Shown here one piece after another: positions 42,660 through 53,178 of a stretch of DNA of 64,000 bases; the first letter of the stretch is position 1; each line of letters begins with the position of its first letter. A program made the translations under genes and the position numbers. The stretch is from assembly GCF_003076135.1 (NCBI RefSeq), contig NZ_QDGZ01000004.1, positions 1 to 64,000 on the forward strand. The letters run 5' to 3'. The stretch comes from Nocardioides gansuensis. GTDB taxonomy: Bacteria > Actinomycetota > Actinomycetes > Propionibacteriales > Nocardioidaceae. A model generated the notes under the pieces. It saw nothing but the letters and a program-made list of their open reading frames with translations. It searched no databases and was not told where the DNA came from.

Positions 42660-43790
42660 ATGGGTGACTGGCTCTACCTGATCATCGGCATCGCCGTCCT
42701 CGGCATCCTCACGCTCGCGGGGCTGCTGACCTCCGGCCGGCGTCGGCCGAAGCCGCCGACCGCGGGCACCGACGTCCTCGCGCCGCCTCCCACCGAGGCG
42801 GAGGTCGAGACGCCGGTCGAGGCGCCCGTCCAGGTGCCCGAGCAGCCGGCGGCCCCTGCGCTGGAGAAGCCCGAGGGCACGAGGTCGCGGCTGGTGCGCC
42901 TGCGCGAGCGGCTCGCCCGCTCGCAGGGCGGCCTCGGACGGGGGCTGCTCGCCTTGCTCTCGCGTGACAAGCTCGACGAGGACACCTGGGAGTCCATCGA
43001 GGACACCCTGCTGACCGCAGACATCGGGGTCGCGCCGACCCAGCAGCTGGTCGAGCACCTCCGCACGCGGATGCGCGTGGAGGGCGGCGAGTCCCCGGAC
43101 GCGCGCACCGTGCTGCGCGAGGAGCTCGTGGCGCTCGTCGACCCGACCATGGACCGGCGGCTGCGGATCACCGGCGAGGACGGCAGGCCCGGCATCGTGC
43201 TGGTCGTCGGCGTCAACGGCGCCGGCAAGACCACCACCGTCGGCAAGATCGCCCGCATCCTCGTCGCCGAGGACAAGTCGGTCGTGCTGGGTGCTGCCGA
43301 CACGTTCCGCGCGGCCGCGGTCGACCAGCTGGCGACGTGGGCCGAGCGAGTCGGCGTGGAGGTCGTCCGCGGCCCGGAGGGCTCCGACCCGGCGAGCGTG
43401 GCGTTCGAGGCGGTCAAGGAGGGCATCGACCGGGGCGTGGACACCGTCATCGTCGACACTGCCGGCCGCCTGCAGAACAAGGCCGGCCTGATGGACGAGC
43501 TGGGCAAGGTCAAGCGGGTCATCGAGAAGCAGGCGCCCGTCACCGAGGTGCTCCTCGTGCTCGACGCCACCACAGGCCAGAACGGCATGATCCAGGCGCG
43601 GGTCTTCTCCGAGATCGTCGACGTCACCGGCATCGTGCTGACCAAGCTCGACGGCTCCGCCAAGGGCGGCATCGTGGTGGCCGTCCAGCGCGAGCTCGGC
43701 GTGCCCGTCAAGCTCGTCGGGCTGGGCGAGGGGGCCGACGACCTGGCGCCCTTCGACGCCTCCGCGTTCGTCGACGCGCTGCTCGGCTGA
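42660..43790 (+). CDS. ftsY: Signal recognition particle receptor FtsY
   Basis: 376 residues. An N-terminal membrane helix (about 4-22) is followed by a Pro/Glu-rich linker (about 30-75), the NG domain with P-loop GVNGAGKTT (184-192), DTAGRL and TKLDGSAKGG. It docks ribosome-SRP complexes on the membrane with Ffh, which lies 12 kb downstream. The ATG at 42660 is preferred over a TTG at 42648; TTGGAT ends six bases before it. Confidence 0.95.
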   Translation: MGDWLYLIIGIAVLGILTLAGLLTSGRRRPKPPTAGTDVLAPPPTEAEVETPVEAPVQVPEQPAAPALEKPEGTRSRLVRLRERLARSQGGLGRGLLALLSRDKLDEDTWESIEDTLLTADIGVAPTQQLVEHLRTRMRVEGGESPDARTVLREELVALVDPTMDRRLRITGEDGRPGIVLVVGVNGAGKTTTVGKIARILVAEDKSVVLGAADTFRAAAVDQLATWAERVGVEVVRGPEGSDPASVAFEAVKEGIDRGVDTVIVDTAGRLQNKAGLMDELGKVKRVIEKQAPVTEVLLVLDATTGQNGMIQARVFSEIVDVTGIVLTKLDGSAKGGIVVAVQRELGVPVKLVGLGEGADDLAPFDASAFVDALLG

Positions 43791-43810
43791 CGGCTCCGGG
43801 CGACCGGGCG

Positions 43811-46729
43811 TCAGCGGGCGCGCAGGGCGGTGACCGCATCCTCGATGAGGCGCAGGGCACGGCGGTCGAAGGTGTGCTCCTCGATGATCCGCCGGGCCAG
43901 CTCGCGCCGCTCCTCGAGGCCGGGGAACGCGTCGTACGGCGGCCTGATCAGGCGCGCGAGGTCCGCACTCGTGCGGAACGTCTGGACCAGGTCGCCGAAG
44001 GTCTCCTTCAGTCCCGTCACCTCGTCGCTGGCGATCCGGGCGGCGCAGGCGGCCGCGTCGAAGATGCGGTTGGAGACGAAGCTGTCGCGGCGCATGTCGA
44101 CGTGGTGGTCGTTGAGCACGACGCCGGCGCTGGCGTAGAGGGCGCCGACCTCGTCGTTGGGCACGCCGGTCGAGGCCACCATCGACGGGTCGAGGAACTC
44201 GTCCCAGTCAGCCCCGTGCACGGTGAGCTCGGCACCCGCCTCCAGGGCGGCACGCACGGCGTGGCGATAGACGCCCCGCGAGTTGCCGACGAACAGCACC
44301 TCCGGACCGGTGTCCGGCTCGCCGCGCTCGGGGTTGAAGTAACGGGGGTCGGTGCACTGCAGGAGCGGGTGCACGGTGACGCCCCAGGCCCGGCGAGCGT
44401 GGTCGGGCCAGCTCAGGCTGGCGGCGTACACCTGGTCGAAGCCGGCGATCTCCTCGCCGGTGACGAGGTCGGGGTGGCTGATGATCCACTGCATGTTGAG
44501 CGCGTCAGGGTGCGGCTCGACCAGGTCGAGCCCCCGCAGCACGAGCACGACGTCGTCGTGCTCGCGCGAGGACCGGAACCGGGCGTCGCGCGGGTCGACG
44601 GACACGTCCTGGCCGCAGCGCTCCAGGGCGGCTGCGAGCGACCGGGCGAAGTGCGTGTCGCCCCAGCGCTCGCCACGCGGGCCGGCGGGTGCGGCCGTGT
44701 CGATGGTCCAGCGCAGCCGCGGCGGGTGCTCGTCGATGCCGCGGACATGGCGTACGACGTGCTGCTGGAGCAGCACGGAGTCGGACTCGGGGTCGTCGGG
44801 GTCGGCCGAGACGCGCTGCGTCTGCACGCCCGTCACCTCGAAGCCGGTCGTCCGCCACAGGTCGCTGGAGTGGTCGGCCGGGATCGTGTGGCGGCGGGAC
44901 CTCAGGGTCGCCATCGCGACCTTGAGGTCGGCGGGCTCGGCGTAGGCGGTGCGTGAGGTGACCGTCTGCTGCGGCACCAGCATGCTGTGGCCGGCCCCGG
45001 TCGCCAGCGCCCGCAGTCCCAGGTCGGTCTCGGAGAGCACGTCGGCGAACGCCTGGTCGAGCCCGTGCAGCGCCAGCAGGGTGGAGGCCCGCACCGCGAT
45101 GACCGGAGAGGCGGGCGCCGGGATCTGGGTGGGACCCAGGCGCCGGGCGTCGGAGGCGGGGTGGCCGGAGAAGAGCAGGCCCAGGCGGTCGTCGGCCTGC
45201 GGGAAGCCGGCGCCCGCGGAGAGGATCAGGCCGCGCCGGTCGAGCACGAGCGGCTGGGCCAGCGCCACCCCCGGCGCCGCGAGGGTCTCCACGAGCGGGG
45301 CGATGACGCCCGGGACCGGCTGGGCCTCGGGGCGCAGCAACACGAGCGTGCCGCCGGTGGAGTGGGCGATGCCGATGTTCATGGCCTCGGTGATCGTGGT
45401 GCCGGCCGGCACCGAGATGCTGGTGACCGAGGGGAGCAGCCCGGCGAGGGCCGAGGTGAGGACGTGCGGCCCGCGGCGGTCCCGGCTGGTGACGACGACG
45501 ACCTCGACGTCCTCGCCACCGGCGAGCAGCCAGTCGACGGTGCCGCGGCTGCCCGCACCCATCGGCAGCACCAGGCTGGTGCGCGACGGCACCCGGGCCG
45601 CGGCCTGGGCCGCCTCCCAGTTGACGGTCGCCCGGCCCGTGGCAGGGGAGGGCGGGAGCAGCACGACCGGGTCGGCCCACTCGTGCCCGGCGGTGAGCCG
45701 CGCCAGCCGGTCGACGAACTCGGGCACGCACGTCTCGTCGTCGACGTCGGCGAAGCCGCCGACCTGGGTGAGCACGGAGCGGCGTACGACGGTCGTGCCG
45801 AGGTCGACCTGTGAGGGGGTGACCAGCTCGCCCGAGAGCCGGGTGGCCCCGCACGTGTAGGCCCGGACCGCCACTCGGCCGCCGGCGCGCAGCACGGCCA
45901 CCGTGCGTGCCAGGTGCTCGGAGTGCCAGCGGTCGCCGGGCTCGAGGAACGCGACGAACTCGCTGCGGGCGCGCTCGATGCCGCGGTTGAGCGTGCGGCC
46001 CAGCTGGGTGCGCGAGCCCAGCACCACACGGACCCGGGGGTCGCCCGACGCCGCGCTCATCGCCGCGGCTCCGGTCGAGTCGATCGACCCCCGGTCGAGG
46101 ACGAGCAGCTCCCACTGGTCGAGGGACTGCGCCTGCAGGGAGGCAATGGTCGGGCCAAGCAGGGGACCGACGTCCTGGGCGCTCATCAGCACCGTCACCA
46201 CCGGGCTCGGCTCACCCGCCAGAGGCTGCTGGGCGCCGGGGTTGGCGTCGAGGTGGGTCTGGGCGTGCCACTCGCGCGCCGCGCGCAGGGCGTTGTCGCG
46301 GAACTCGCCCCACAGCAGGGGCGGGTAGCCGCGCCGCACGGGGAGCGGAGTGTCCCGCTGCGCCTGGGTCGCCCACCAGGCCAGCGGCCCGTAGCCGTGG
46401 TCTCGCGCGGCGGAGTGCTCCTCGAGGATCCGCTCGGTGTTGATCAGGGGGTGCGGCGCCAGGCGGTTGCGCCGGGGCCCCTCGGTGACGTACCACAGCG
46501 ACGGCGGGAGGTCACCGGCCTGCCACACCCCCTTGCCGGGCAGCCAGGTCGCCTCGAAGAGTGGGTGCGGCGAGATGTCGGGGGTGTTGAGGACCGCCCG
46601 GGCCGCCTCCTCCGGAGACTCGGGCGCGGTGCCGAGCTGGGCGGCGATCCAGTCGAGGTCCAGCAATCCCGAGGCGACCAGGTCACGGACCGAGTGGCGG
46701 GTGGTGGGCGTCAGCGGCGGCTCGATCAC
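43811..46729 (-). CDS. Very large multidomain glycosyltransferase (972 aa)
   Basis: The GTG at 46729 overlaps the stop of the upstream glycosyltransferase, giving 972 residues. The first 140 residues (VTEGPRRNRLAPHPLINTERI and so on) match nothing I know. A GT2-like Rossmann domain (about 150-330) has VVTVLMSAQD, TLNRGIERARSEFVAFLEPGD and FVDRLARL. A second GT-A-like part (about 350-560) contains ITEAMNIGIAHSTGGTLVLL. The last 330 residues resemble CgeB/GT family 1_2 (EVLFVGNSRGVYRHAVRAAL, NRIFDAAACAARIASDEVTG). It may add several sugars to one glycan. Last gene of the four-gene block. Confidence 0.75.
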   Translation of the reverse strand: MIEPPLTPTTRHSVRDLVASGLLDLDWIAAQLGTAPESPEEAARAVLNTPDISPHPLFEATWLPGKGVWQAGDLPPSLWYVTEGPRRNRLAPHPLINTERILEEHSAARDHGYGPLAWWATQAQRDTPLPVRRGYPPLLWGEFRDNALRAAREWHAQTHLDANPGAQQPLAGEPSPVVTVLMSAQDVGPLLGPTIASLQAQSLDQWELLVLDRGSIDSTGAAAMSAASGDPRVRVVLGSRTQLGRTLNRGIERARSEFVAFLEPGDRWHSEHLARTVAVLRAGGRVAVRAYTCGATRLSGELVTPSQVDLGTTVVRRSVLTQVGGFADVDDETCVPEFVDRLARLTAGHEWADPVVLLPPSPATGRATVNWEAAQAAARVPSRTSLVLPMGAGSRGTVDWLLAGGEDVEVVVVTSRDRRGPHVLTSALAGLLPSVTSISVPAGTTITEAMNIGIAHSTGGTLVLLRPEAQPVPGVIAPLVETLAAPGVALAQPLVLDRRGLILSAGAGFPQADDRLGLLFSGHPASDARRLGPTQIPAPASPVIAVRASTLLALHGLDQAFADVLSETDLGLRALATGAGHSMLVPQQTVTSRTAYAEPADLKVAMATLRSRRHTIPADHSSDLWRTTGFEVTGVQTQRVSADPDDPESDSVLLQQHVVRHVRGIDEHPPRLRWTIDTAAPAGPRGERWGDTHFARSLAAALERCGQDVSVDPRDARFRSSREHDDVVLVLRGLDLVEPHPDALNMQWIISHPDLVTGEEIAGFDQVYAASLSWPDHARRAWGVTVHPLLQCTDPRYFNPERGEPDTGPEVLFVGNSRGVYRHAVRAALEAGAELTVHGADWDEFLDPSMVASTGVPNDEVGALYASAGVVLNDHHVDMRRDSFVSNRIFDAAACAARIASDEVTGLKETFGDLVQTFRTSADLARLIRPPYDAFPGLEERRELARRIIEEHTFDRRALRLIEDAVTALRAR

Positions 46730-48855
46730 CTCGCCGCCCCCGCGCCGGTGACCTGGTGCGGCGACGCGGGGAGCAGGGCGTCGATGAACGCCGCGAAGTC
46801 CTCGGCCATCTGCTCGGGCGGCCGGCTCCGGGCCGTCTCGAGGGAGGCCTGGCGGGCAGCCCGCGCCTGCGTCTCGTCGTAGACGAGCTCGACGATGGCC
46901 GTGCGCAGCGTCTCCTTGAGCGAGCGGTCGTCGCGCGGGCTGAACAGACGCACGTGGTCCTGGTCGGCAAGGTCCAGCAGGGCGCCGGTGCGGGGGCCGA
47001 CGATCGGCAGCCCGAAGCTCTGGGCCAGCCAGAAGACGCCGGAGTTGAGGATGCGGGAGTAGGGGAGCACCGCGAGGTCGCCGGCACGGAACCACACCTG
47101 GAGCTGGTCGTCGGGCAGGTGCGCGAAGTGGGAGATCACCCGCTGCGACTGCTCGCACCGGCGCTGCAGCCCCGCGGTCTCGGAGGTCTGGGCGGGCTTC
47201 CCGGCGACGAGCAGCCGCAGCCGGGGATCGTCCTCGGCGAGCTCGTGGAAGACGTCGAGGAGCCGGCCGAGTCCCTTGTAGGGCCGGATGCCGCCGAGCG
47301 CCACGAGCACCACGTCGTCGGAGCCGAGGCCGAGCGAGCGGCGGGCCGCGTCCCGGCTGATCCAGTCGGGGTAGCAGCCGAGGTAGCTGGAGTGCTCGAT
47401 CACCACGACGCGCCGTGGGTCCAGCCGCAGCACCTCGGAGGCCTGGCGGGCGGTGATCGCCGACAGCGCGTGGATGGCGTCGGCACGGTCGGCGAGCAGC
47501 TGGGCGAGCTCGGTCTCCGCCCACACCAGCCGGGCCTCGTGGGGCAGCACGTTGTGCAGGGTCCAGACCAGGCGGCCGCCGGCGCCGCGGAACCGGTGCA
47601 GCGCGGCGGAGAACCGGTCGAGCTCGAGCGCGGCGCGGAACGGACCGGTCGCGTACTGCAGGATCGGCGTCGTCCAGTGGATGTTGAGGGTGCCGGGCAC
47701 TGCGGAGACCGCGCGCCGGTCGAGGTGGTCGATCACGTCGGTGACGGCCACCGGGTAGGCGTCGACCGTGTCGAGGCCCGCGAAGAGCATGCCCTGGTAG
47801 GGGTTGGCGCTGTTGTAGTCCGGGAAGTAGTGCAGCGCCCGCCGGGGCCCCGGCGAGGCAGCCTCCCGCGCGCGCTTCACGGCGCTCGCGAACTCCTCGG
47901 CCCGGTGCTCCCACGTGTGCCCCGCCAGCACGGTCTCCCGGAGCGTCGCGGCACGTGCCTGGGTGCCCTCGGGGTCGGACACCAGGTGGCTGAGGACCCG
48001 GGCGAGCTCCCGCGTCGAGCGGTACGTCGGCAGGTCCAGGCCGATCTCGGCCAGCCCCAGCCGGGTGTTGACCACCGGCAGGGTGCCGCAGGCCAGGGAC
48101 TCGAAGACCCGGGCGTCGAGGGTGCCGTTGCCCACCGCGGAGGGGGACATGTCGTCGACGGTGACGAGCGCCCGGGCCGCGACCTCGGGCACGCGCAGCC
48201 ACGGGACCGGCGGCGCAAGTCGCGCGAGCAGCCCGGCGCGCATGTTGCGCATCGGCTCGGCGTGCACCGTCAGCGGCACCTGCACGGCGAGCTCGCCGAG
48301 CACCGGGTGCGGCGTGCGCGTGCGGTCGACGTGGATGCCGAAGCTCACCACCCCCTCGCGGGGCTGGCCCTGGACGCCCGGGGTGAAGATCCGTGCGTCA
48401 GCAGCGGCCCGCAGGACGGTGCCCGCCCGGTCCGTGTGCTCGCGCAGCCGGGTCAGGGCGATGTCGGAGGTGGCCAGCACCTGGTCGTACGCCACGAGGT
48501 GGTCGGCGGCGGCCCACTGCTCGGTGTCGTTGAGCGCCCAGGCGACCCGCCAGGCGCCGGCGGGCGCGAGCGACGGGTCGACCTCCGGGAGCAGCGCCAC
48601 CCACACGTCGGCGGCCCCGCCGAGGTGCCAGCGGTGCTGCGGCACCAGCCGCACGCCATACCCCTGCTCGACGAGGGCGAGCCCCAGCCCGGCCGCGGCC
48701 ACCAGGTCGAAGCGGGCCTCGCGCAGGTCGACCGAGCGCACCAGGAAGATCACCGTGCCGCGGTCGCCGACCGCGAGCTCACCCTCCACCAGCCGTCTGT
48801 AGGCGGCCCGCCGCCGGCCCGCGTCCGCGCGCTCGGCGGACTCACCGGGAGTCAC
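46726..48855 (-). CDS. Tandem GT-B glycosyltransferase (709 aa)
   Basis: 709 residues from a GTG overlapping the previous gene. The front half (about 35-330) is CgeB/GT family 1_2-like, with VRFESLACG-type motif ARVFESLACGTLPVVNTRLG. The back half (about 335-700) is a GT4: LHYFPDYNSANPYQGML, VVIEHSSYLG, LVALGGIRPYKGLGRLLDVF and LPYSRILNSGVFWLAQSFG, where the last holds the donor-binding E/S loop. Two complete sugar transferases in one chain are unusual. It is the third gene of the block and the product is probably cytoplasmic. Confidence 0.82.
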   Translation of the reverse strand: MTPGESAERADAGRRRAAYRRLVEGELAVGDRGTVIFLVRSVDLREARFDLVAAAGLGLALVEQGYGVRLVPQHRWHLGGAADVWVALLPEVDPSLAPAGAWRVAWALNDTEQWAAADHLVAYDQVLATSDIALTRLREHTDRAGTVLRAAADARIFTPGVQGQPREGVVSFGIHVDRTRTPHPVLGELAVQVPLTVHAEPMRNMRAGLLARLAPPVPWLRVPEVAARALVTVDDMSPSAVGNGTLDARVFESLACGTLPVVNTRLGLAEIGLDLPTYRSTRELARVLSHLVSDPEGTQARAATLRETVLAGHTWEHRAEEFASAVKRAREAASPGPRRALHYFPDYNSANPYQGMLFAGLDTVDAYPVAVTDVIDHLDRRAVSAVPGTLNIHWTTPILQYATGPFRAALELDRFSAALHRFRGAGGRLVWTLHNVLPHEARLVWAETELAQLLADRADAIHALSAITARQASEVLRLDPRRVVVIEHSSYLGCYPDWISRDAARRSLGLGSDDVVLVALGGIRPYKGLGRLLDVFHELAEDDPRLRLLVAGKPAQTSETAGLQRRCEQSQRVISHFAHLPDDQLQVWFRAGDLAVLPYSRILNSGVFWLAQSFGLPIVGPRTGALLDLADQDHVRLFSPRDDRSLKETLRTAIVELVYDETQARAARQASLETARSRPPEQMAEDFAAFIDALLPASPHQVTGAGAAR

Positions 48856-49697
48856 GTCGAGTCCCTCACGTGCCGCACCCTGCGCACCACCTTGGCCACG
48901 ACGCGCACGGCCCGGGAGTCCTCGGCGAGCGCGAGCTGGCGGCTGAGCTCCTCGGCGCGCGCGGTGGCGAGGTCGCGGTCGCGGGCGACCTGGGCGACGC
49001 GGGCGCGGAGCATGACGTTCTTGTGGCGCAGCCGCTGGAGCCGATCCTGCAGCTCGGCCATCTGCTTGTCCATCGCGCGCAGCTCGTCCTTGCCGAGCTG
49101 GAGCTCGCGGGCGATCGTGGCCCGCTCGCGGGCGAGCTGCTCGCGCGTGCGCTCGAGCTCGTGGGCGAGCCGGCGGTTCTCCGCGGCCGTCGCCTCGTCG
49201 GCGTGCGGCGAGGAGGGCTGGGCCAGCGTGAACGAGGGGAAGCGCGCCACCGTGACGCCGACGCCCTCGGCGCCGCCCGGGCCGGTGGCGTCCTCCAGGA
49301 CGAAGCCCGCGGCCTCGACCGCTGCGGTCAGGTCGCGGCTGCCGGCCACGACGACCAGCGCACCCGGCACCAGCGCGCCGCCGGCCAGCGTGCGCAGGAA
49401 CGCGACGGGGTCGCGGTCACCGTCGAGGACCCGCTCCACGACGACCACGTCGACCGGAGCCACGAGGAACGGCTGTGCCCAGCCGTCCTCGGCAGCCTCG
49501 AAGGCGGGGGAGCGCACCCAGTCGCGGTCATCCTCGGCGTCGACCGGCCAGATCAGGCACTCGACCTCGCGGTCGTGCTCCTGGGCGAGACGACGCGGCA
49601 CGGGCGACGCGCCCGTGCTGATGTGCAGCACGCGCGGACCGCCGCCGAGCGTGCTGTCGATGAGCGCCGCGACCTCGTCGCGGGGAGTGGGCTCCAC
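48852..49697 (-). CDS. Methyltransferase-like protein with long coiled coil
   Basis: 281 residues from a GTG. Residues 20-150 have a reduced Rossmann layout (PRVLHISTGASPVPRRLAQ, PVDVVVVERVLDG, LVPGALVVVAGSRD) like a methyltransferase domain, but the glycine-rich SAM loop is not intact. Residues 170-265 form an almost unbroken coiled coil of Glu, Arg, Leu and Ala. Similar arrangements occur in glycan biosynthesis clusters, where the coiled coil can act as a ruler or scaffold for transferases. Overlaps the next gene by GTGA. Confidence 0.7.
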   Translation of the reverse strand: MEPTPRDEVAALIDSTLGGGPRVLHISTGASPVPRRLAQEHDREVECLIWPVDAEDDRDWVRSPAFEAAEDGWAQPFLVAPVDVVVVERVLDGDRDPVAFLRTLAGGALVPGALVVVAGSRDLTAAVEAAGFVLEDATGPGGAEGVGVTVARFPSFTLAQPSSPHADEATAAENRRLAHELERTREQLARERATIARELQLGKDELRAMDKQMAELQDRLQRLRHKNVMLRARVAQVARDRDLATARAEELSRQLALAEDSRAVRVVAKVVRRVRHVRDST

Positions 49698-49701
49698 GGG
49701 G

Positions 49702-50700
49702 TCAGTCTGCCCTCTCGGCGCTCTCGTCCGGCGCCTCGCCCCGGTCGTCGGGCCACGGCACGTGCGACACGGCCTCGCTGCGGCCGTCCCGACCCGCCCG
49801 GGCGTCCGCCACGGCGAGCTCGACGAGGGCGTCGAACTCCGGCAGCCACTCCGGGGCCGCCGCCGTCACGCGGCGCCGCCAGTTGCGCAGCCACGTGCGC
49901 TGCATCTGTGCGAGCGCGGCCTCGGGGTCGCCGCCGAGCACCCGCTGCACGAAGAGGTAGCGGTTCCGGACCATGTAGTAGAGGTGGTAGGGCGACGGCA
50001 GGTCCCCGCTCGACCGCTTGTGGTGCAGCATCCTGGCCCGCTGGTCGACCATCACCCGCCAGCCGGCCGCGCGCACCCGGTGGCACCACTCGGTCTCCTC
50101 GAAGTAGAGGAAGTAGTGCTCGGGCAGCAGGCCGACGGTCTCCAGGACGGTACGCCGGGTCAGCAGGGACGCTCCGGTCACGTAGTCGACGTCGAGCACC
50201 CTGGGCGCGGGTGCTTCGTCGAGCGACACCCCCTGCCCGACGTGGCGGGTCTCGCCGTGCCGGTTGAGGGCGACGACTCCGCCGTCGAACCAGACGGTCG
50301 GGGGGTCGCCCGGCTCGATGATGCGGGGGCCGACGACCGCGCAGTCGGGCACCTCGTCGAGGTGCTGGAGCAGCCGCGGCAGCGTGGCCGGCTCGACGCG
50401 GGTGTCGGGGTTGAGCAGCCACACGTAGTCGCAGCCCTGCTCGAGCACGTGGCGGATGCCGCGGTTCGCGCCGCCCGCAAAACCGGAGTTGCCGCCTCCC
50501 GGCAGCACCTCGGCGCGCGCACCGGTGCCGGCCCGCAGCCGCCCGGCTGAGCCCTCCTGCTCGGAGTTGTCGACGACGACGACGGCCATGTCGAGCTCCT
50601 GGGAGGTCTCCAGGGAGGCCAGGCAGCCCTCGGTGTCGGCGATGCTGTCGTGGTCGACGATCACCACGCCCACCCGCGCCGCCCTCAGCCGGGGACGCAT
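49702..50700 (-). CDS. Family 2 glycosyltransferase, rhamnosyltransferase-like
   Basis: 332 residues from ATG. VVIVDHDSIADTEGCLASL at the start, NSGFAGGANRGIRHVLEQG, and the DxD-like NPDTRVEP near residue 95 are typical of the WbbL/RfbF group that adds rhamnose. FLYFEETEWCHRVRAAGW carries the catalytic Glu-Asp-type ED pair. There are no membrane segments. It is the first gene of the four-gene block, followed four bases later by the coiled-coil gene. Confidence 0.88.
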   Translation of the reverse strand: MRPRLRAARVGVVIVDHDSIADTEGCLASLETSQELDMAVVVVDNSEQEGSAGRLRAGTGARAEVLPGGGNSGFAGGANRGIRHVLEQGCDYVWLLNPDTRVEPATLPRLLQHLDEVPDCAVVGPRIIEPGDPPTVWFDGGVVALNRHGETRHVGQGVSLDEAPAPRVLDVDYVTGASLLTRRTVLETVGLLPEHYFLYFEETEWCHRVRAAGWRVMVDQRARMLHHKRSSGDLPSPYHLYYMVRNRYLFVQRVLGGDPEAALAQMQRTWLRNWRRRVTAAAPEWLPEFDALVELAVADARAGRDGRSEAVSHVPWPDDRGEAPDESAERAD

Positions 50701-50795
50701 CGCGTTCGTAACGCTCTCCGGCTCATGGCGCGCAGTCTAACGAGCAGCGGGCGGTCCTCCGGGCCCGCGGTGGTGCTCCAGGGCGTGAGGGGTCG

Positions 50796-50832
50796 TTCAC
50801 ATGCACGTAACACTCGGGCGGCAACCGTTGCC
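50796..50832 (+). promoter_or_regulatory. Possible GlnR-type box and adjacent palindrome upstream of amt
   Basis: TTCAC (50796-50800) and GTAAC (50807-50811), six bases apart, each match four of five positions of the GlnR half-sites (GTNAC-n6-GAAAC). GGCAAC and GTTGCC form a palindrome at 50820-50832. Both lie 130-165 bases before amt, a gene normally under nitrogen control. Regulator assignment is inference. Confidence 0.35.
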
Positions 50833-50960
50833 TGCCCGCAACATGTGACGGCGTACGTCGAAATGTCCGGACAGCAGGGTGGGGCCCGATCGCAGCAGTG
50901 CGTGCCGACACCGGCGTCCGCCCGCCTGCCGCCCCCGAGACAAGCTTCACTGGAGGTCCC

Positions 50961-52720
<1,760 letters not shown>

Positions 52721-52753
52721 CCCCGCTCGACCGCGCTGCACCGCATACCCACG

Positions 52754-53174
<421 letters not shown>

Positions 53175-53178
53175 CCAG

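Noticed and set aside
46730..48202. Upstream extension of the 972-residue transferase to about 1463 codons
   Set aside because: The extension overlaps the 709-residue transferase out of frame and has Arg/Pro/Gly-rich shadow composition; a GTG overlapping the previous stop is a better start.
46756..50550. 1264-codon open frame on the plus strand
   Set aside because: Antisense to four glycan genes; composition is Arg/Gly/His-rich with low-complexity runs, typical of the complement of GC-rich coding DNA.
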